Shown in pieces: positions 23,812 through 32,231 of a stretch of DNA of 48,090 nt. This DNA comes from CAZYSK01 sp964649415. GTDB taxonomy: Bacteria; Chloroflexota; Anaerolineae; B4-G1. The position numbers were made by a program, and so were the translations under genes. Positions within the stretch are counted from its first letter, which is position 1. Each line of letters begins with the position of its first letter. A model generated the notes under the pieces. It was not told the DNA's origin. It was given only the letters and a program-made list of their open reading frames with translations, and did not search any database. The stretch spans positions 1 through 48,090 of the forward strand of contig CAZYSK010000042.1 of assembly GCA_964649415.1 (NCBI GenBank), read 5' to 3'.

Positions 23812-25011
23812 CCCGAATTTCGCCAGTCTCCCCGCGTGGGCCATCGCCAGCGGGATCAGGTCCGGGTGGAGGATGTGCCCTAGCCCGCCGGCCATGCACG
23901 GTCGCTCTCCATACTGGGGCACGCTATCGGGACGGATGTACTTGGACCACAGAAGCACGGGCAGTTCGTGCCAGCTGTGTGCTTTCCACAGGGCCGGGGT
24001 TGAGTGGTCGCCCGTGACGATGATAACATCTGGTTCTAGCGCCAGGATATCCGGCAGCACGGCGTCGAGGTGTTCGATTACCTTGGCCTTGCCGTCGAAG
24101 TCCCCGTCCTCGCCCCGGCTGTCGGTCTTCTTGACGTGGAAGAAGAAGAAGTCGTATTCGTCCCAGTGCTGCTTGAGGGTCTCGACCTCCGTTTCGATGG
24201 TGTCGCCTGTGGGCAGTACGTCCATGCCAGCCAGCTTGGCCACGCCTCGGTACATGGGGTAGGTGGCGATAGCCCCGCAGTGCAGTTTGTAGATCTCGGG
24301 CATCTGGGGCAGGCCTGGGTCCTTGGCGATGCCGCGCAAGTTGCAGCCGTTGGCCGGGTGTTCGTCGGCCAGGATCTTTCGAGCCTCGGCCATCCACTGG
24401 TTGACGATCTCCGCCGTGGCAGTGGCCTCGGGGTGCAGTGGCTCGACGGGCAATGGCGGCACGCCCACTTGCTGGGGGTCGGTCTCCGTCAGTCCGTCGT
24501 ACAGTCCTTCGCCGCGCAGGACGAGCACGAAGCGGTACTCCTTGACCGGCTCGACGAACGTCACCAGGCCGGGCAGCTCGATCATGCGCAGCTTCTCGCA
24601 CAGGGCGGCCCCTACCTCGGTGGGGATGCGGCCGGCCCGGCGGTCGGTGATCAACCCTTCAGAGTCGAGTGAGCAGAAGTTTCCGCGCGCTGCCAGGTCT
24701 TCGCGCTGCAGGTCGAAGCCGATCCCCAGCGCCTCCAGCACGCCCCGCCCGATCTCGTATTCCAGCGGGTCATAGCCGAAGAGGGAAAGATGCCCAGGGC
24801 CGCTGCCCGGCGTGACGCCGGGTACGATCGGTGTGCTCATGCCGCAGATGGAACGTGTGGCGAGCGTGTCCAGGTGTGGGGTGTGCGCCGCTTCCAGCTC
24901 CGTGAGCCCGTCTGGCGTCATCGGCAATCCGCCGACCCCGTCCAAGACAAGCAGGATGATCTTAGTGTCGTTCTCAATCGCCAATTCGCGCATCAGGTCC
25001 AGGTTGGCCAT
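23806..25011 (-). CDS. apgM: 2,3-bisphosphoglycerate-independent phosphoglycerate mutase, archaeal type
   Basis: A 401-residue enzyme of the alkaline-phosphatase superfamily that interconverts 3- and 2-phosphoglycerate in glycolysis and gluconeogenesis. The N-terminus ILLVLDGVGGLP carries the first metal Asp. The family-typical TPHLDTLA, GVTPGSGPGHLSLFGYDP with the catalytic Ser, RGNFCSLD, FFFHVKKTDSRGEDGD, and VIIVTGDHSTPALWKAHSWHELP follow. The start ATG at 25011 has GAGAGGAG upstream; an earlier start at 25080 would lie inside a perfect hairpin and add a Cys-rich leader. The gene ends inside the last unit of the GCGACC repeat array. Confidence 0.93.
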   Translation of the reverse strand: MANLDLMRELAIENDTKIILLVLDGVGGLPMTPDGLTELEAAHTPHLDTLATRSICGMSTPIVPGVTPGSGPGHLSLFGYDPLEYEIGRGVLEALGIGFDLQREDLAARGNFCSLDSEGLITDRRAGRIPTEVGAALCEKLRMIELPGLVTFVEPVKEYRFVLVLRGEGLYDGLTETDPQQVGVPPLPVEPLHPEATATAEIVNQWMAEARKILADEHPANGCNLRGIAKDPGLPQMPEIYKLHCGAIATYPMYRGVAKLAGMDVLPTGDTIETEVETLKQHWDEYDFFFFHVKKTDSRGEDGDFDGKAKVIEHLDAVLPDILALEPDVIIVTGDHSTPALWKAHSWHELPVLLWSKYIRPDSVPQYGERPCMAGGLGHILHPDLIPLAMAHAGRLAKFGA

Positions 25012-25068
25012 AGGTTGTTGCTCCTCTCGATAGTACAGACAACAGCCCGGTCCACGGCGCGTGCACAC

Positions 25069-25105
25069 ACAAGTAGACAAGGAGGATGCCTCCTTGTCTA
25101 CTTGT
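25069..25105. terminator. Perfect 17-bp hairpin between the ABC ATPase and apgM genes
   Basis: Arms 25069-25085 and 25089-25105 (ACAAGTAGACAAGGAGG and its complement), loop of three bases. It lies 25 bases past the ATPase stop on the minus strand and about 58 bases before the apgM start. There is no T-run on either side, so it may be a pause or processing element or a factor-dependent terminator. Confidence 0.6.
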
Positions 25106-25130
25106 TCATCGCAGGGCTGCTAAACGCTTC

Positions 25131-26231
25131 CTAGCGGATCGCCATCTCCGTCTGTTTGTCGAAGATGTGCATGCTATCCATGTTGAGTGCGACCTGGATC
25201 GTATTGCCGACCCGTGCACCGGTGCGCGGATCGAAGCGGCCCAGGAACTCGGACTTCTCCGACACCAGATAGACGATGACCTCGTAGCCCATCAGCTCGG
25301 TCACGTCCACTTTTGCCTCAACCATGGCGCTCTTGATACCTGGAGGCGCGTATTCAGGATCGTGAGTGTCCTCGGGGCGGATGCCGAAGATGACTTCCTC
25401 GCCCAAATGCGGACGGTAGGTGTTTGCTCTGTCGTCTGGCACCTCGAGGAGGAAGTCCGCACAGTCCACTGCCACCTTGCCATCGCGCTCCACCAGCCTG
25501 GCCTCCATGAAGTTCATCGCCGGGCTGCCGATGAAGCCGGCCACGAAGATGTTCGCCGGGGTATCGTAGAGTACCTGGGGGCTGTCCACCTGCTGCAGGA
25601 TGCCATCGCGCATGACGGCGATGCGCGTGCCCATCGTCATAGCCTCAACCTGGTCGTGGGTCACGTAGATGAACGTCGTACCCAGGCGCTGATGCAGCTT
25701 GCTGATCTCGGCACGGGCCTGGACGCGCAGCTTGGCGTCGAGGTTGGAGAGCGGCTCGTCCATGAGGAACACGTATGGCTCGCGGACGATCGCGCGGCCC
25801 ACGGCGACGCGCTGCCGCTGACCACCGGACAATTGCTTGGGTTTGCGGTCGAGGAGTTGCTCGATGCCCAGTATCTTGGCCGATTCATGCACGCGCTGCT
25901 CAATCTCCTTCTTTGGGGTCTTGCGCAGCTTGAGCCCGAAAGCCATGTTGTCGTAGACCGACATGTGGGGGTACAGCGCGTAGGACTGGAAGACCATGGC
26001 GATATCCCGGTCCTTGGGCGGCACATCGTTGACCAACCGGTCGCCGATGAAGATGCTGCCCTCCGTGACCTCTTCCAGACCGGCCAGCAGACGCAGGGAG
26101 GTGGTTTTCCCGCAGCCTGACGGGCCAACGAACACCAGGAATTCCTTGTCCGGGATGTGGATGTTGAGGTCGTTGACGGCCACTACATCGCCGAACTCTT
26201 TGGTCACGTGCTCATAGGTTACGCTTGCCAT
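25131..26231 (-). CDS. ABC transporter ATP-binding protein, MalK/UgpC/MsmK type
   Basis: A 366-residue ATPase of the carbohydrate-uptake CUT1 group. Motifs are Walker A GPSGCGKTT, Q-loop FQSYALYPHM, signature LSGGQRQRVAVGRAIVR, Walker B VFLMDEPLSNLD, and the switch His in YVTHDQVEA. A C-terminal TOBE/OB regulatory region (about 240-366) includes GFIGSPAMNFME and FGIRPEDTHD. It works at the cytoplasmic face with two permeases and a binding protein, none of which are encoded here, so it may be a shared ATPase for several sugar transporters. The ATG at 26231 has AAGGAG upstream. A DeoR-type regulator gene lies 93 bases upstream on the same strand and may control it. Confidence 0.92.
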   Translation of the reverse strand: MASVTYEHVTKEFGDVVAVNDLNIHIPDKEFLVFVGPSGCGKTTSLRLLAGLEEVTEGSIFIGDRLVNDVPPKDRDIAMVFQSYALYPHMSVYDNMAFGLKLRKTPKKEIEQRVHESAKILGIEQLLDRKPKQLSGGQRQRVAVGRAIVREPYVFLMDEPLSNLDAKLRVQARAEISKLHQRLGTTFIYVTHDQVEAMTMGTRIAVMRDGILQQVDSPQVLYDTPANIFVAGFIGSPAMNFMEARLVERDGKVAVDCADFLLEVPDDRANTYRPHLGEEVIFGIRPEDTHDPEYAPPGIKSAMVEAKVDVTELMGYEVIVYLVSEKSEFLGRFDPRTGARVGNTIQVALNMDSMHIFDKQTEMAIR

Positions 26232-26324
26232 TTGACAGTGCTCCTTTTCAATAGGTTCGATATGTTGGGTCTCGATGCGATTGCATCCAGCGTATGATAC
26301 CATTCAAGACGATGCCGAACACGA

Positions 26325-27095
26325 CTATGCCAAGACCACTCCGACGCCCGCCTCGCTCAAATCCCAAAGAAAAGGCGAGGGGGCTTCGCGTGCGGTGACG
26401 ACCACGTCGGCTTCGGCAGCGGGCGCGATGTATGCTGCCGCTACCCGTCCCACCCGTTCGACCGGCACCAGAACTATGATCTGGGCGCCGAACTCCAGCA
26501 GCAGGCGCGTGATCTCTGCTTGCTGGAGGCTGTCGTCCGTCAAGCCGCCCAGCGCGCTGACTCCCCCCAATTCCATGACGACGTGATCGGCCCGCAGGCC
26601 GGAAAGCGCTCCCCTGGTCAGGTGCCCGACCAGCGCCCGGTCACGTCCCTCAACCTGGCCACCTGTGACGATCAATGTGTGGGAGGTGTGCGCGGCCATC
26701 CAGTTGGCGACTTCAAGTCCATTGGTGATGATGGTGAGCCGTGAACGCGTGACCAGACAGCGGGCCACCTCCTGGGACAGCTTGCCCGCGTCCAAGAAAA
26801 CCGTCTCCCCATCGGCGATCATCTTGGCTGCGGCCTGGCCGATGCGCGCTGCCTGCGTCGTGGCTGGGTCACACGCACTCTCTGGCGTAGCCTCGTTGAC
26901 GGCCACGGCGCCCCCGTGCACGCGCTTCAGGGTCCCCTGTTGCTCCAGGGCGTTCAAGTCTCGGCGGATCGTCGCGGGGTGTACACCCAGTTGCGCCACC
27001 AGATCGGCCACACGGGCTTCTCCGTGCTGCGATACCATCCTGGCGATTGTGGCGCGCCTTTCGGCGGGCAGAGTGGGGAGTGCTTGCTGGCTCAC
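26325..27095 (-). CDS. DeoR/GlpR-family transcriptional regulator
   Basis: A 256-residue repressor-type protein. The N-terminal winged HTH (about 10-65) shows ERRATIARMVSQHGEARVADL, then HPATIRRDLNALEQQGTLKRVHGGA. The C-terminal sugar-phosphate isomerase-like sensor domain has GETVFLDAGKLSQEVAR, TIITNGLEVANWM, LIVTGGQV and the late LVPVERVGRVA. DeoR family members sense phosphorylated sugars. The GTG start at 27095 has no ribosome binding site, and the consensus promoter at 27102-27130 would place the transcript start almost exactly at the GTG, so the message is probably leaderless. Its likely targets are itself and the adjacent sugar ABC ATPase gene. Confidence 0.92.
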   Translation of the reverse strand: MSQQALPTLPAERRATIARMVSQHGEARVADLVAQLGVHPATIRRDLNALEQQGTLKRVHGGAVAVNEATPESACDPATTQAARIGQAAAKMIADGETVFLDAGKLSQEVARCLVTRSRLTIITNGLEVANWMAAHTSHTLIVTGGQVEGRDRALVGHLTRGALSGLRADHVVMELGGVSALGGLTDDSLQQAEITRLLLEFGAQIIVLVPVERVGRVAAAYIAPAAEADVVVTAREAPSPFLWDLSEAGVGVVLA

Positions 27096-27101
27096 GAACG
27101 T

Positions 27102-27130
27102 ATTCTACCACATCGTGCGCGATTTGTCAA
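27102..27130 (-). promoter_or_regulatory. Consensus sigma70 promoter for the DeoR regulator
   Basis: Minus strand TTGACA (27130-27125), a 17-base spacer and TAGAAT (27107-27102). The expected start of transcription, about 7 bases downstream, coincides with the GTG at 27095. Confidence 0.88.
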
Positions 27131-27316
27131 TCCCTTCGTGTGCGTTCGAGCGTGATATGGTGTCAAAACGCGCATTTTCGAGCATCACTCGACGCAGCAT
27201 CTTTCAGCCTGTGCGCCGCTAGGCCGGGCGGTGTGTGCCTTGCAGCGCAGTGCCTGCCTGCTGCCAGTATGCCTGCCGGATTCGCGGACGGTGGTGGAAT
27301 GTAAGCGCGCGCAGAT

Positions 27317-27345
27317 GTGACAAGAAGTGGCGATAGGGGTATAAT
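27317..27345 (+). promoter_or_regulatory. Sigma70 promoter for the APC-USP transporter gene
   Basis: GTGACA (27317-27322), a 17-base spacer and TATAAT (27340-27345). The leader to the ATG at 27435 is about 80 bases. Confidence 0.83.
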
Positions 27346-27434
27346 CCACTTGAGTGTCGTTCTGGTTGCGACGAGTTGGCGTGTCTCGACGTGGGTTGGC
27401 GCGCTGGGCCCACCAAGCTCCAGGAGAGGGGACT

Positions 27435-29699
27435 ATGGAACAGAGCCAGTCTTGCACCGAAACGCACGGCCTACTGCGCGAGCTCGGGCTTAAGGAAGGA
27501 ATCGCCATCGGGCTGGGGACGATGATCGGGGCTGGCATCTTCGTGCTCTCAGCCCTTGCCGCCGAGCGCGCCGGCCCGGCTTCGGCTATCTCATACGTGC
27601 TTGCAGGTTGTATTTGCCTGCTGATCGCGCTGGTTGTGTCAGAACTGGCGACGGGCATGCCCAGGGCGGGCGGCAGCTACACCTTCATCACCCAGGCGCT
27701 GGGACCTCTGGCCGGGTCCATCGTGGGGCCGGGCAACTGGCTAGGTCTGACTTTCGCCACCGGCTTCTACTTGCTTGCCTTCGGCGAGTACCTCTCGCTG
27801 ACTGTGCCCGTTCCCCCTTGGATCGGCTCTCTGTTGGCCGGCGCCTTGTTCACCTGGCTGAACTACCGGGGCGCGAAGGTCACCGGGCGCGTGCAGAACT
27901 TCGTCGTCGTGATCCTGGTGATCATCTTGCTCCTGTTCGCCGGGATTGGACTCCTCAACATCGACACGGCGCTGTATCGTCCCTTCGCGCCGTTGGGGTG
28001 GGAGGCGGCGTTTGGCGTCGTCGGCCTGATCATCGTCTCGTTCACGGGCTTCGAGAAGGTGTCCACGATCGCTGAGGAGATGAAGCAGCCTGGGCGCAAT
28101 CTACCCCTGGCGATCGTCGGTTCCGTGGTCATCGCTACGATCATCTATGCCTTGATCTTGCTGGTGATGAGTGGCATCTTTCCGTACACGGAGATTGGCC
28201 AGAGCGAGGCGCCGCTGGTGGAGGCTGCCGGGCTCATTGCGGGACCGGTGGGCACGGGCGTAATGCTCGCCGCCGGTATTCTGGCCACGCTTTCTTCGGC
28301 CAATGCAGCTATCCTGGCTTCGTCGCGTATCGGCTATGGCATGGGGCGCGATCGCGTGTTTCCGGGCTGGTTCAGCTATGTGCACGCGAAGCATAACACG
28401 CCTTCGCACGCCATCCTGGTCACGGGCGCTCTGGCCATGCTGCTTTCCCTCAGCGGCAGGGCGGAGACGTTGGCGGAGATCTCTAGCGCGCTGTTCATGG
28501 TTTCCTATGCCCTGCTCTGCCTTTCGGTGGTCGTGATGCGTGGTTCCAGTCCATCCTGGTATTGTCCTTCCTTTCGCGTGCCTCTCTACCCGGCGCTGCC
28601 CGTGGTGGCCGGTTTGCTCTCCCTCTCGGTCATCTTCACTATGGCGCCCGAATCGCGCCTGGCGGGGCTGGGATTGGTCGGGGCGAGCCTCGTGTGGTAC
28701 TTCGTCTGGGTGCGCCGGCAGGCCACGGTCACGGGGGAGTTCGGGCCGCTTTGGGAGCGGGAACGTCCTCTCGAGGGGGTGATTGACGCTGCTCAGGTGG
28801 CAACGCGGGCCGAGCAGAACGAGATCCTCGTCCCTCTCGTGCCGGACACCAAGGTTGCGCCACTCTTGAGCCTGGCTGGGGCACTCGCGCAGGCCGACGA
28901 CCGGCGTGTTGTTGTGGCGCTGGATGTCGTCTGCGTCCCCGAGCAAGCGCCGCTGGAGTCAGCCGCGGCGCGGCTGAGTCAGCGGAGCGCGATCCAGGGG
29001 AACTCGCGGCTGGCCCAGGTCGCGCAGCAGGGGGCGGCGATAGGCATCCCTGTGCGGCCTTTGTGTCAGGCTGCACGCGCCATAGACTCGGGCGTCTTGG
29101 CGGTGGCCTCGGCTCGTCCCTCGGTTGGCCTGATTCTGCTCGGTTGGCAGGGCCCCCTATCGCCCGGCCGGATCTACGGCAGCCCGATCAAGATGGTGCT
29201 AGAGGCGGCCCGTTGTGACGTGGCCTTGCTGCGCGATCGTGACCTGGCCGAGGTGCATCGGGTGTTGGTTCCGGCTGGCGGCGGTCCCCACGCGCGCCTT
29301 GGGTTACGCCTGGCCGCCGATATTGCACGCACCAATGAGACAGAGCTGACGGTGTTCCGCGTCGTCCAGCCATGCGAGGATCTGAATATCGAGGCCGAAA
29401 TGCGCGGGCTGCACCATGTGGCGGAGGACGTGCTCGGTGGCCCGGACTGCCGCGTGCGCACACGGGTAGCGGTGCACAAGTCCGTTGTGGATGGTATCCT
29501 TGAGGAGGCGAACAGCGGTGGATATGACTTGCTGGTCATCGGTGCCTCCAACGAGTGGGCGGTCAAGAGCCTGCTCGTCGGCGCTGTCCCCGATGCTGTG
29601 GCTGACCGCGCTCCCTGCTCTGTGTTGATGGTGCGGCGTTGCGAACATCCCAGCATCTCCACTGCGCGACGGGTGATGCGGAGTGTAAAGGGATGGTAG
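27435..29699 (+). CDS. APC-superfamily amino acid permease with C-terminal universal stress domains
   Basis: A 754-residue protein. Residues 1-430 form an APC permease with about 12 helices. The first helix contains the substrate-binding GLGTMIGAGIFVL, and the region around FIVSFTGFEKVSTIAEEMKQPGRNLP is typical of cationic-type amino acid transporters. The cytoplasmic tail (about 455-750) holds two universal-stress-protein-like domains; the second ends in ILEEANSGGYDLLVIGASNEW and DRAPCSVLMVRR, the common USP nucleotide-binding pattern. It is a plasma-membrane transporter whose tail may sense nucleotides. The ATG at 27435 follows GGAGAGGGG. The next gene starts inside its last seven bases, so the two are coupled. 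The substrate is uncertain. Confidence 0.9.
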   Translation: MEQSQSCTETHGLLRELGLKEGIAIGLGTMIGAGIFVLSALAAERAGPASAISYVLAGCICLLIALVVSELATGMPRAGGSYTFITQALGPLAGSIVGPGNWLGLTFATGFYLLAFGEYLSLTVPVPPWIGSLLAGALFTWLNYRGAKVTGRVQNFVVVILVIILLLFAGIGLLNIDTALYRPFAPLGWEAAFGVVGLIIVSFTGFEKVSTIAEEMKQPGRNLPLAIVGSVVIATIIYALILLVMSGIFPYTEIGQSEAPLVEAAGLIAGPVGTGVMLAAGILATLSSANAAILASSRIGYGMGRDRVFPGWFSYVHAKHNTPSHAILVTGALAMLLSLSGRAETLAEISSALFMVSYALLCLSVVVMRGSSPSWYCPSFRVPLYPALPVVAGLLSLSVIFTMAPESRLAGLGLVGASLVWYFVWVRRQATVTGEFGPLWERERPLEGVIDAAQVATRAEQNEILVPLVPDTKVAPLLSLAGALAQADDRRVVVALDVVCVPEQAPLESAAARLSQRSAIQGNSRLAQVAQQGAAIGIPVRPLCQAARAIDSGVLAVASARPSVGLILLGWQGPLSPGRIYGSPIKMVLEAARCDVALLRDRDLAEVHRVLVPAGGGPHARLGLRLAADIARTNETELTVFRVVQPCEDLNIEAEMRGLHHVAEDVLGGPDCRVRTRVAVHKSVVDGILEEANSGGYDLLVIGASNEWAVKSLLVGAVPDAVADRAPCSVLMVRRCEHPSISTARRVMRSVKGW

Positions 29700-31885
29700 G
29701 ACGACCATCCGACCCCGATACGACTCCATATCGGGTGTTGGTGGCATTGCGTGACGAGCGTAGCCTGTGCCCTCTACTCCGCCTGGCCTGCGCCCTGGCC
29801 CGGGCCAACGATGGCGAGATCCATGTGCTGACGGTGACACGTGGCGGCGCGCCGCCATCCTGGATGAAGCTGCCCGACGACTGTCACGACGTCCACGTGA
29901 ATGTCGTCGTTCGCGCGGGCGCTAAGGTCAGCGAGGTGATCCTGGAGGTGTTCCAGGAGCTCGAGCCTGACACACTGATTTTGGGCTGGAGCGGGCAGCT
30001 TGGCCAGGGGCGCTACCTCCTGGGGCGGACCCTCGATCCGGTTATCCAGCGGGTGTCTTGCGACGTGATCGTGCTGAATGGCGAGTGCGTCGATGACGCG
30101 CGACGCGTGCTGATCCCGGTGGCCGGAGGCCCCAACGCACCTCGCGCTTTTGACGTCGCTCGCGATCTGGCACCTGAGGCCGAGATGACGGCGCTCTACG
30201 TCACGCCGGACCCGCTTGATCCAGAGGAGATACGTTTCGGACACAGGATCCTCGACACGGTCTTGCAGCGCCTGGACGACGCGCATGGTCTCCAGAAGCG
30301 CGTGATCCAGGCCGATGGCACCGTGGAGGGCATTCTGGACGAGGCAGCCCGGGGATATGATCTGCTGGTCCTGGGTGCGAGCGGCACGGATATTGTGAGT
30401 GATTTCCTTATCGGCGATATCCCTCGGGGGGTGCTGGTGAATGCTCCGATACCGGTGATCGTCGTGCGGTATCGGCTGACCTACGTGAGGTCATTCCTGC
30501 AGCGCGTCTGGGTACGTGCGTTTGGATGGATTCCCCGGCTGACGGCCCAGGAACAGTCCAGGGTCTACAAGACCGTGCGCCGCGGTTCGCGGCCCAGTAC
30601 CGATTTCTCCGTGCTGATCACGCTGGCATCGGCCGTGGCCTCGCTGGGCCTGTTGCTCAACAGCCCCGCTGTGATCATCGGGGCGATGTTGATCGCGCCC
30701 TTGATGACGGCCATACTCGGCATGGGTATGAGCATCGTGGAGGGGGACCAGCGCTTCTTCCTGCGCGCCTTGGGCACGACCTTACGCGGGGTGCTACTGG
30801 CGGTTGGCACGGGTTGTGTGGTCGGACTTGTCGTGCCGGAGGCCTCGATCACCGAGGAGGTACTGGCTCACGCCAGCCCCACGCTTCTGGACCTGGCTGT
30901 GGCTCTGATCTCCGGGGCAGCGGCTGCCTACGCGATGAGCCGGCCGGACGTGTCCGCTGCATTGGCCGGCGTGGCGGTCGCTGCCTCCTTGACCCCACCG
31001 CTCACGGCGGTGGGTGTGGCGCTCGTGCTGGGGCACTGGTGGGTCGCGGGAGGGGCGCTGCTGCTCTTCGTGACGAACCTGATCTCCATCGTGGCTGCCG
31101 GGGGACTTACGTTCTTCTTCCTGGGTTTTCGGCCTGAACCGGACCAGCCTGGCGGGACCTTGATCTTGCGGCGTGGTCTCCGGAGTGTCGCGGTGCTCCT
31201 ACTGCTGGTGACGATTCCTCTGGGCGTGTTGAGCAGCCAATCGCTGCAGGAGGTACGTCTCCAACAGGACGTCGAATCGGCTCTGCACGCGGAGTTGGCT
31301 CAGGTGCCGGGGGCTGAGTTGGTGCGCTGGGAGAGCGCGGAGGACGAACGTGGGACGCTGCACCTCGACGTCACCGTCCGCATGTTCAGCGCGATGGCTT
31401 ACCAGGACGCCCGCGCGCTCCAGGAGGCGGTCGCAACGCGCCTGAACCGCACGGTGGCGCTTTCGTTGAGCATCGTGCCGACGACGCGGCTGCAGGCCTA
31501 CGTTCCCCCCACGCCCACCGCGACGGGCGTGCCCTCGCCCACGCCGACAGCCACGTCCACACGGACGCCCGTCCCCACATCTACACTGACACCCTCACCA
31601 ACCTCGACGGCCACCCCCACGCCGACACCGGTGCCCACAGCGAGCCCAACGGCTACGCCCACGCCTTGGGTGCTCGTCGTGGACCGGGTGAGGGCGGCGG
31701 GTTTGCGGGTGCGCTACTCGCCGGCCGGGACGGTTGTGGGCCGCCTGCGGGAGGGAACAGCCGTGGTTGTGGTAGATGGTCCTGTGACCGTGGACGGTCA
31801 GCCGTGGTATCGCGTAGTCTCAGCCGGGGATCGGATCGAGGGCTGGGTGGCCGGCGACTATCTCGTGCCCGCTGCTGGACCGTGA
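29693..31885 (+). CDS. USP-DUF389 membrane protein with C-terminal SH3b domain
   Basis: A 730-residue multi-domain protein. The first 255 or so residues contain two USP-like units (RVLVALRDERSL at the start, then RRVLIPVAGGPNAPRAFDVA and YDLLVLGASGTDIVSDFLIG). A DUF389 membrane domain follows at about 285-480, with the family's LNSPAVIIGAMLIAPLMTAI and AVAASLTPPLTAVGVAL helices. A beta/alpha region leads to a Thr/Pro-rich linker (about 620-655) and a bacterial SH3 domain (about 660-728: GLRVRYSPAGTVVGRL, WYRVVSAGDRIEGWVAGDYL). SH3b domains usually act outside the cell, implying that the tail is exported. The ATG at 29693 overlaps the permease stop, with GGAG and AAAGGG upstream. Function is unknown; the context suggests a partner of the APC-USP permease. 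Confidence 0.85.
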   Translation: MVGRPSDPDTTPYRVLVALRDERSLCPLLRLACALARANDGEIHVLTVTRGGAPPSWMKLPDDCHDVHVNVVVRAGAKVSEVILEVFQELEPDTLILGWSGQLGQGRYLLGRTLDPVIQRVSCDVIVLNGECVDDARRVLIPVAGGPNAPRAFDVARDLAPEAEMTALYVTPDPLDPEEIRFGHRILDTVLQRLDDAHGLQKRVIQADGTVEGILDEAARGYDLLVLGASGTDIVSDFLIGDIPRGVLVNAPIPVIVVRYRLTYVRSFLQRVWVRAFGWIPRLTAQEQSRVYKTVRRGSRPSTDFSVLITLASAVASLGLLLNSPAVIIGAMLIAPLMTAILGMGMSIVEGDQRFFLRALGTTLRGVLLAVGTGCVVGLVVPEASITEEVLAHASPTLLDLAVALISGAAAAYAMSRPDVSAALAGVAVAASLTPPLTAVGVALVLGHWWVAGGALLLFVTNLISIVAAGGLTFFFLGFRPEPDQPGGTLILRRGLRSVAVLLLLVTIPLGVLSSQSLQEVRLQQDVESALHAELAQVPGAELVRWESAEDERGTLHLDVTVRMFSAMAYQDARALQEAVATRLNRTVALSLSIVPTTRLQAYVPPTPTATGVPSPTPTATSTRTPVPTSTLTPSPTSTATPTPTPVPTASPTATPTPWVLVVDRVRAAGLRVRYSPAGTVVGRLREGTAVVVVDGPVTVDGQPWYRVVSAGDRIEGWVAGDYLVPAAGP

Positions 31886-31963
31886 GCCCGAGACGCGCAA
31901 TCCATCTGGCCTTTCTTTTCCCCTCAAAGGGACCTCCGGTGCGTCCCCAAGGTCGATGAGCGC

Positions 31964-31991
31964 TTGACACGCTTCAGAAAGTTGCTACAAT
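31964..31991 (+). promoter_or_regulatory. Sigma70 promoter for the hybrid histidine kinase gene
   Basis: TTGACA (31964-31969), a 16-base spacer and TACAAT (31986-31991), 80 bases after the preceding stop. Transcription would begin near 31998, leaving a leader of about 234 bases before the GTG at 32232. Confidence 0.85.
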
Positions 31992-31997
31992 GCCCTC

Positions 31998-32231
31998 GCT
32001 GGATGCCTGGCGGGTAAGGCGCCGCTAAGCGGCGCTTGCCAGACCTGAAGGCCGGGCCGCCCTGGTCGTGGCTCTCCGGTTTTCTGCAGCGCTGGGGAGC
32101 CGATTGAACCAAGGACGACGCCGGAGTGCAAGCAAGGCCACGAAAGGGACACCGTAGCGTCGCACCCTTTCGTGGTTCTTTGTGTTTGGGTATTCTCATT
32201 TACTTTGTGTGTGGGGTGGGGGAGTAGCGTA
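31998..32231 (+). ncRNA. Structured 5' leader with possible terminator/antiterminator switch
   Basis: The leader folds by eye into a strong hairpin (32007-32042: outer CTGGC/GCCAG, inner GCGCCGC/GCGGCGC, loop TAA). Two mutually exclusive folds follow. In fold A, GGCTCTCC (32070-32077) pairs with GGGGAGCC (32094-32101), leaving the terminator CCACGAAAGGG/CCCTTTCGTGG (32138-32148 with 32165-32175) free to form. In fold B, TCGTGGC (32066-32072) pairs with GCCACGA (32137-32143) and CTCCGG (32074-32079) with CCGGAG (32121-32126), which takes up the 5' arm of the terminator. This is the layout of a riboswitch or attenuator. It matches no class I can name, and an independent small RNA is the alternative. 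Confidence 0.55.
32138..32187 (+). terminator. Leader terminator upstream of the histidine kinase
   Basis: An 11-bp perfect stem (32138-32148 with 32165-32175) with a 16-base loop, followed by TTCTTTGTGTTT. It lies about 45 bases before the kinase start codon, so read-through must be possible for the gene to be expressed. Confidence 0.7.
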
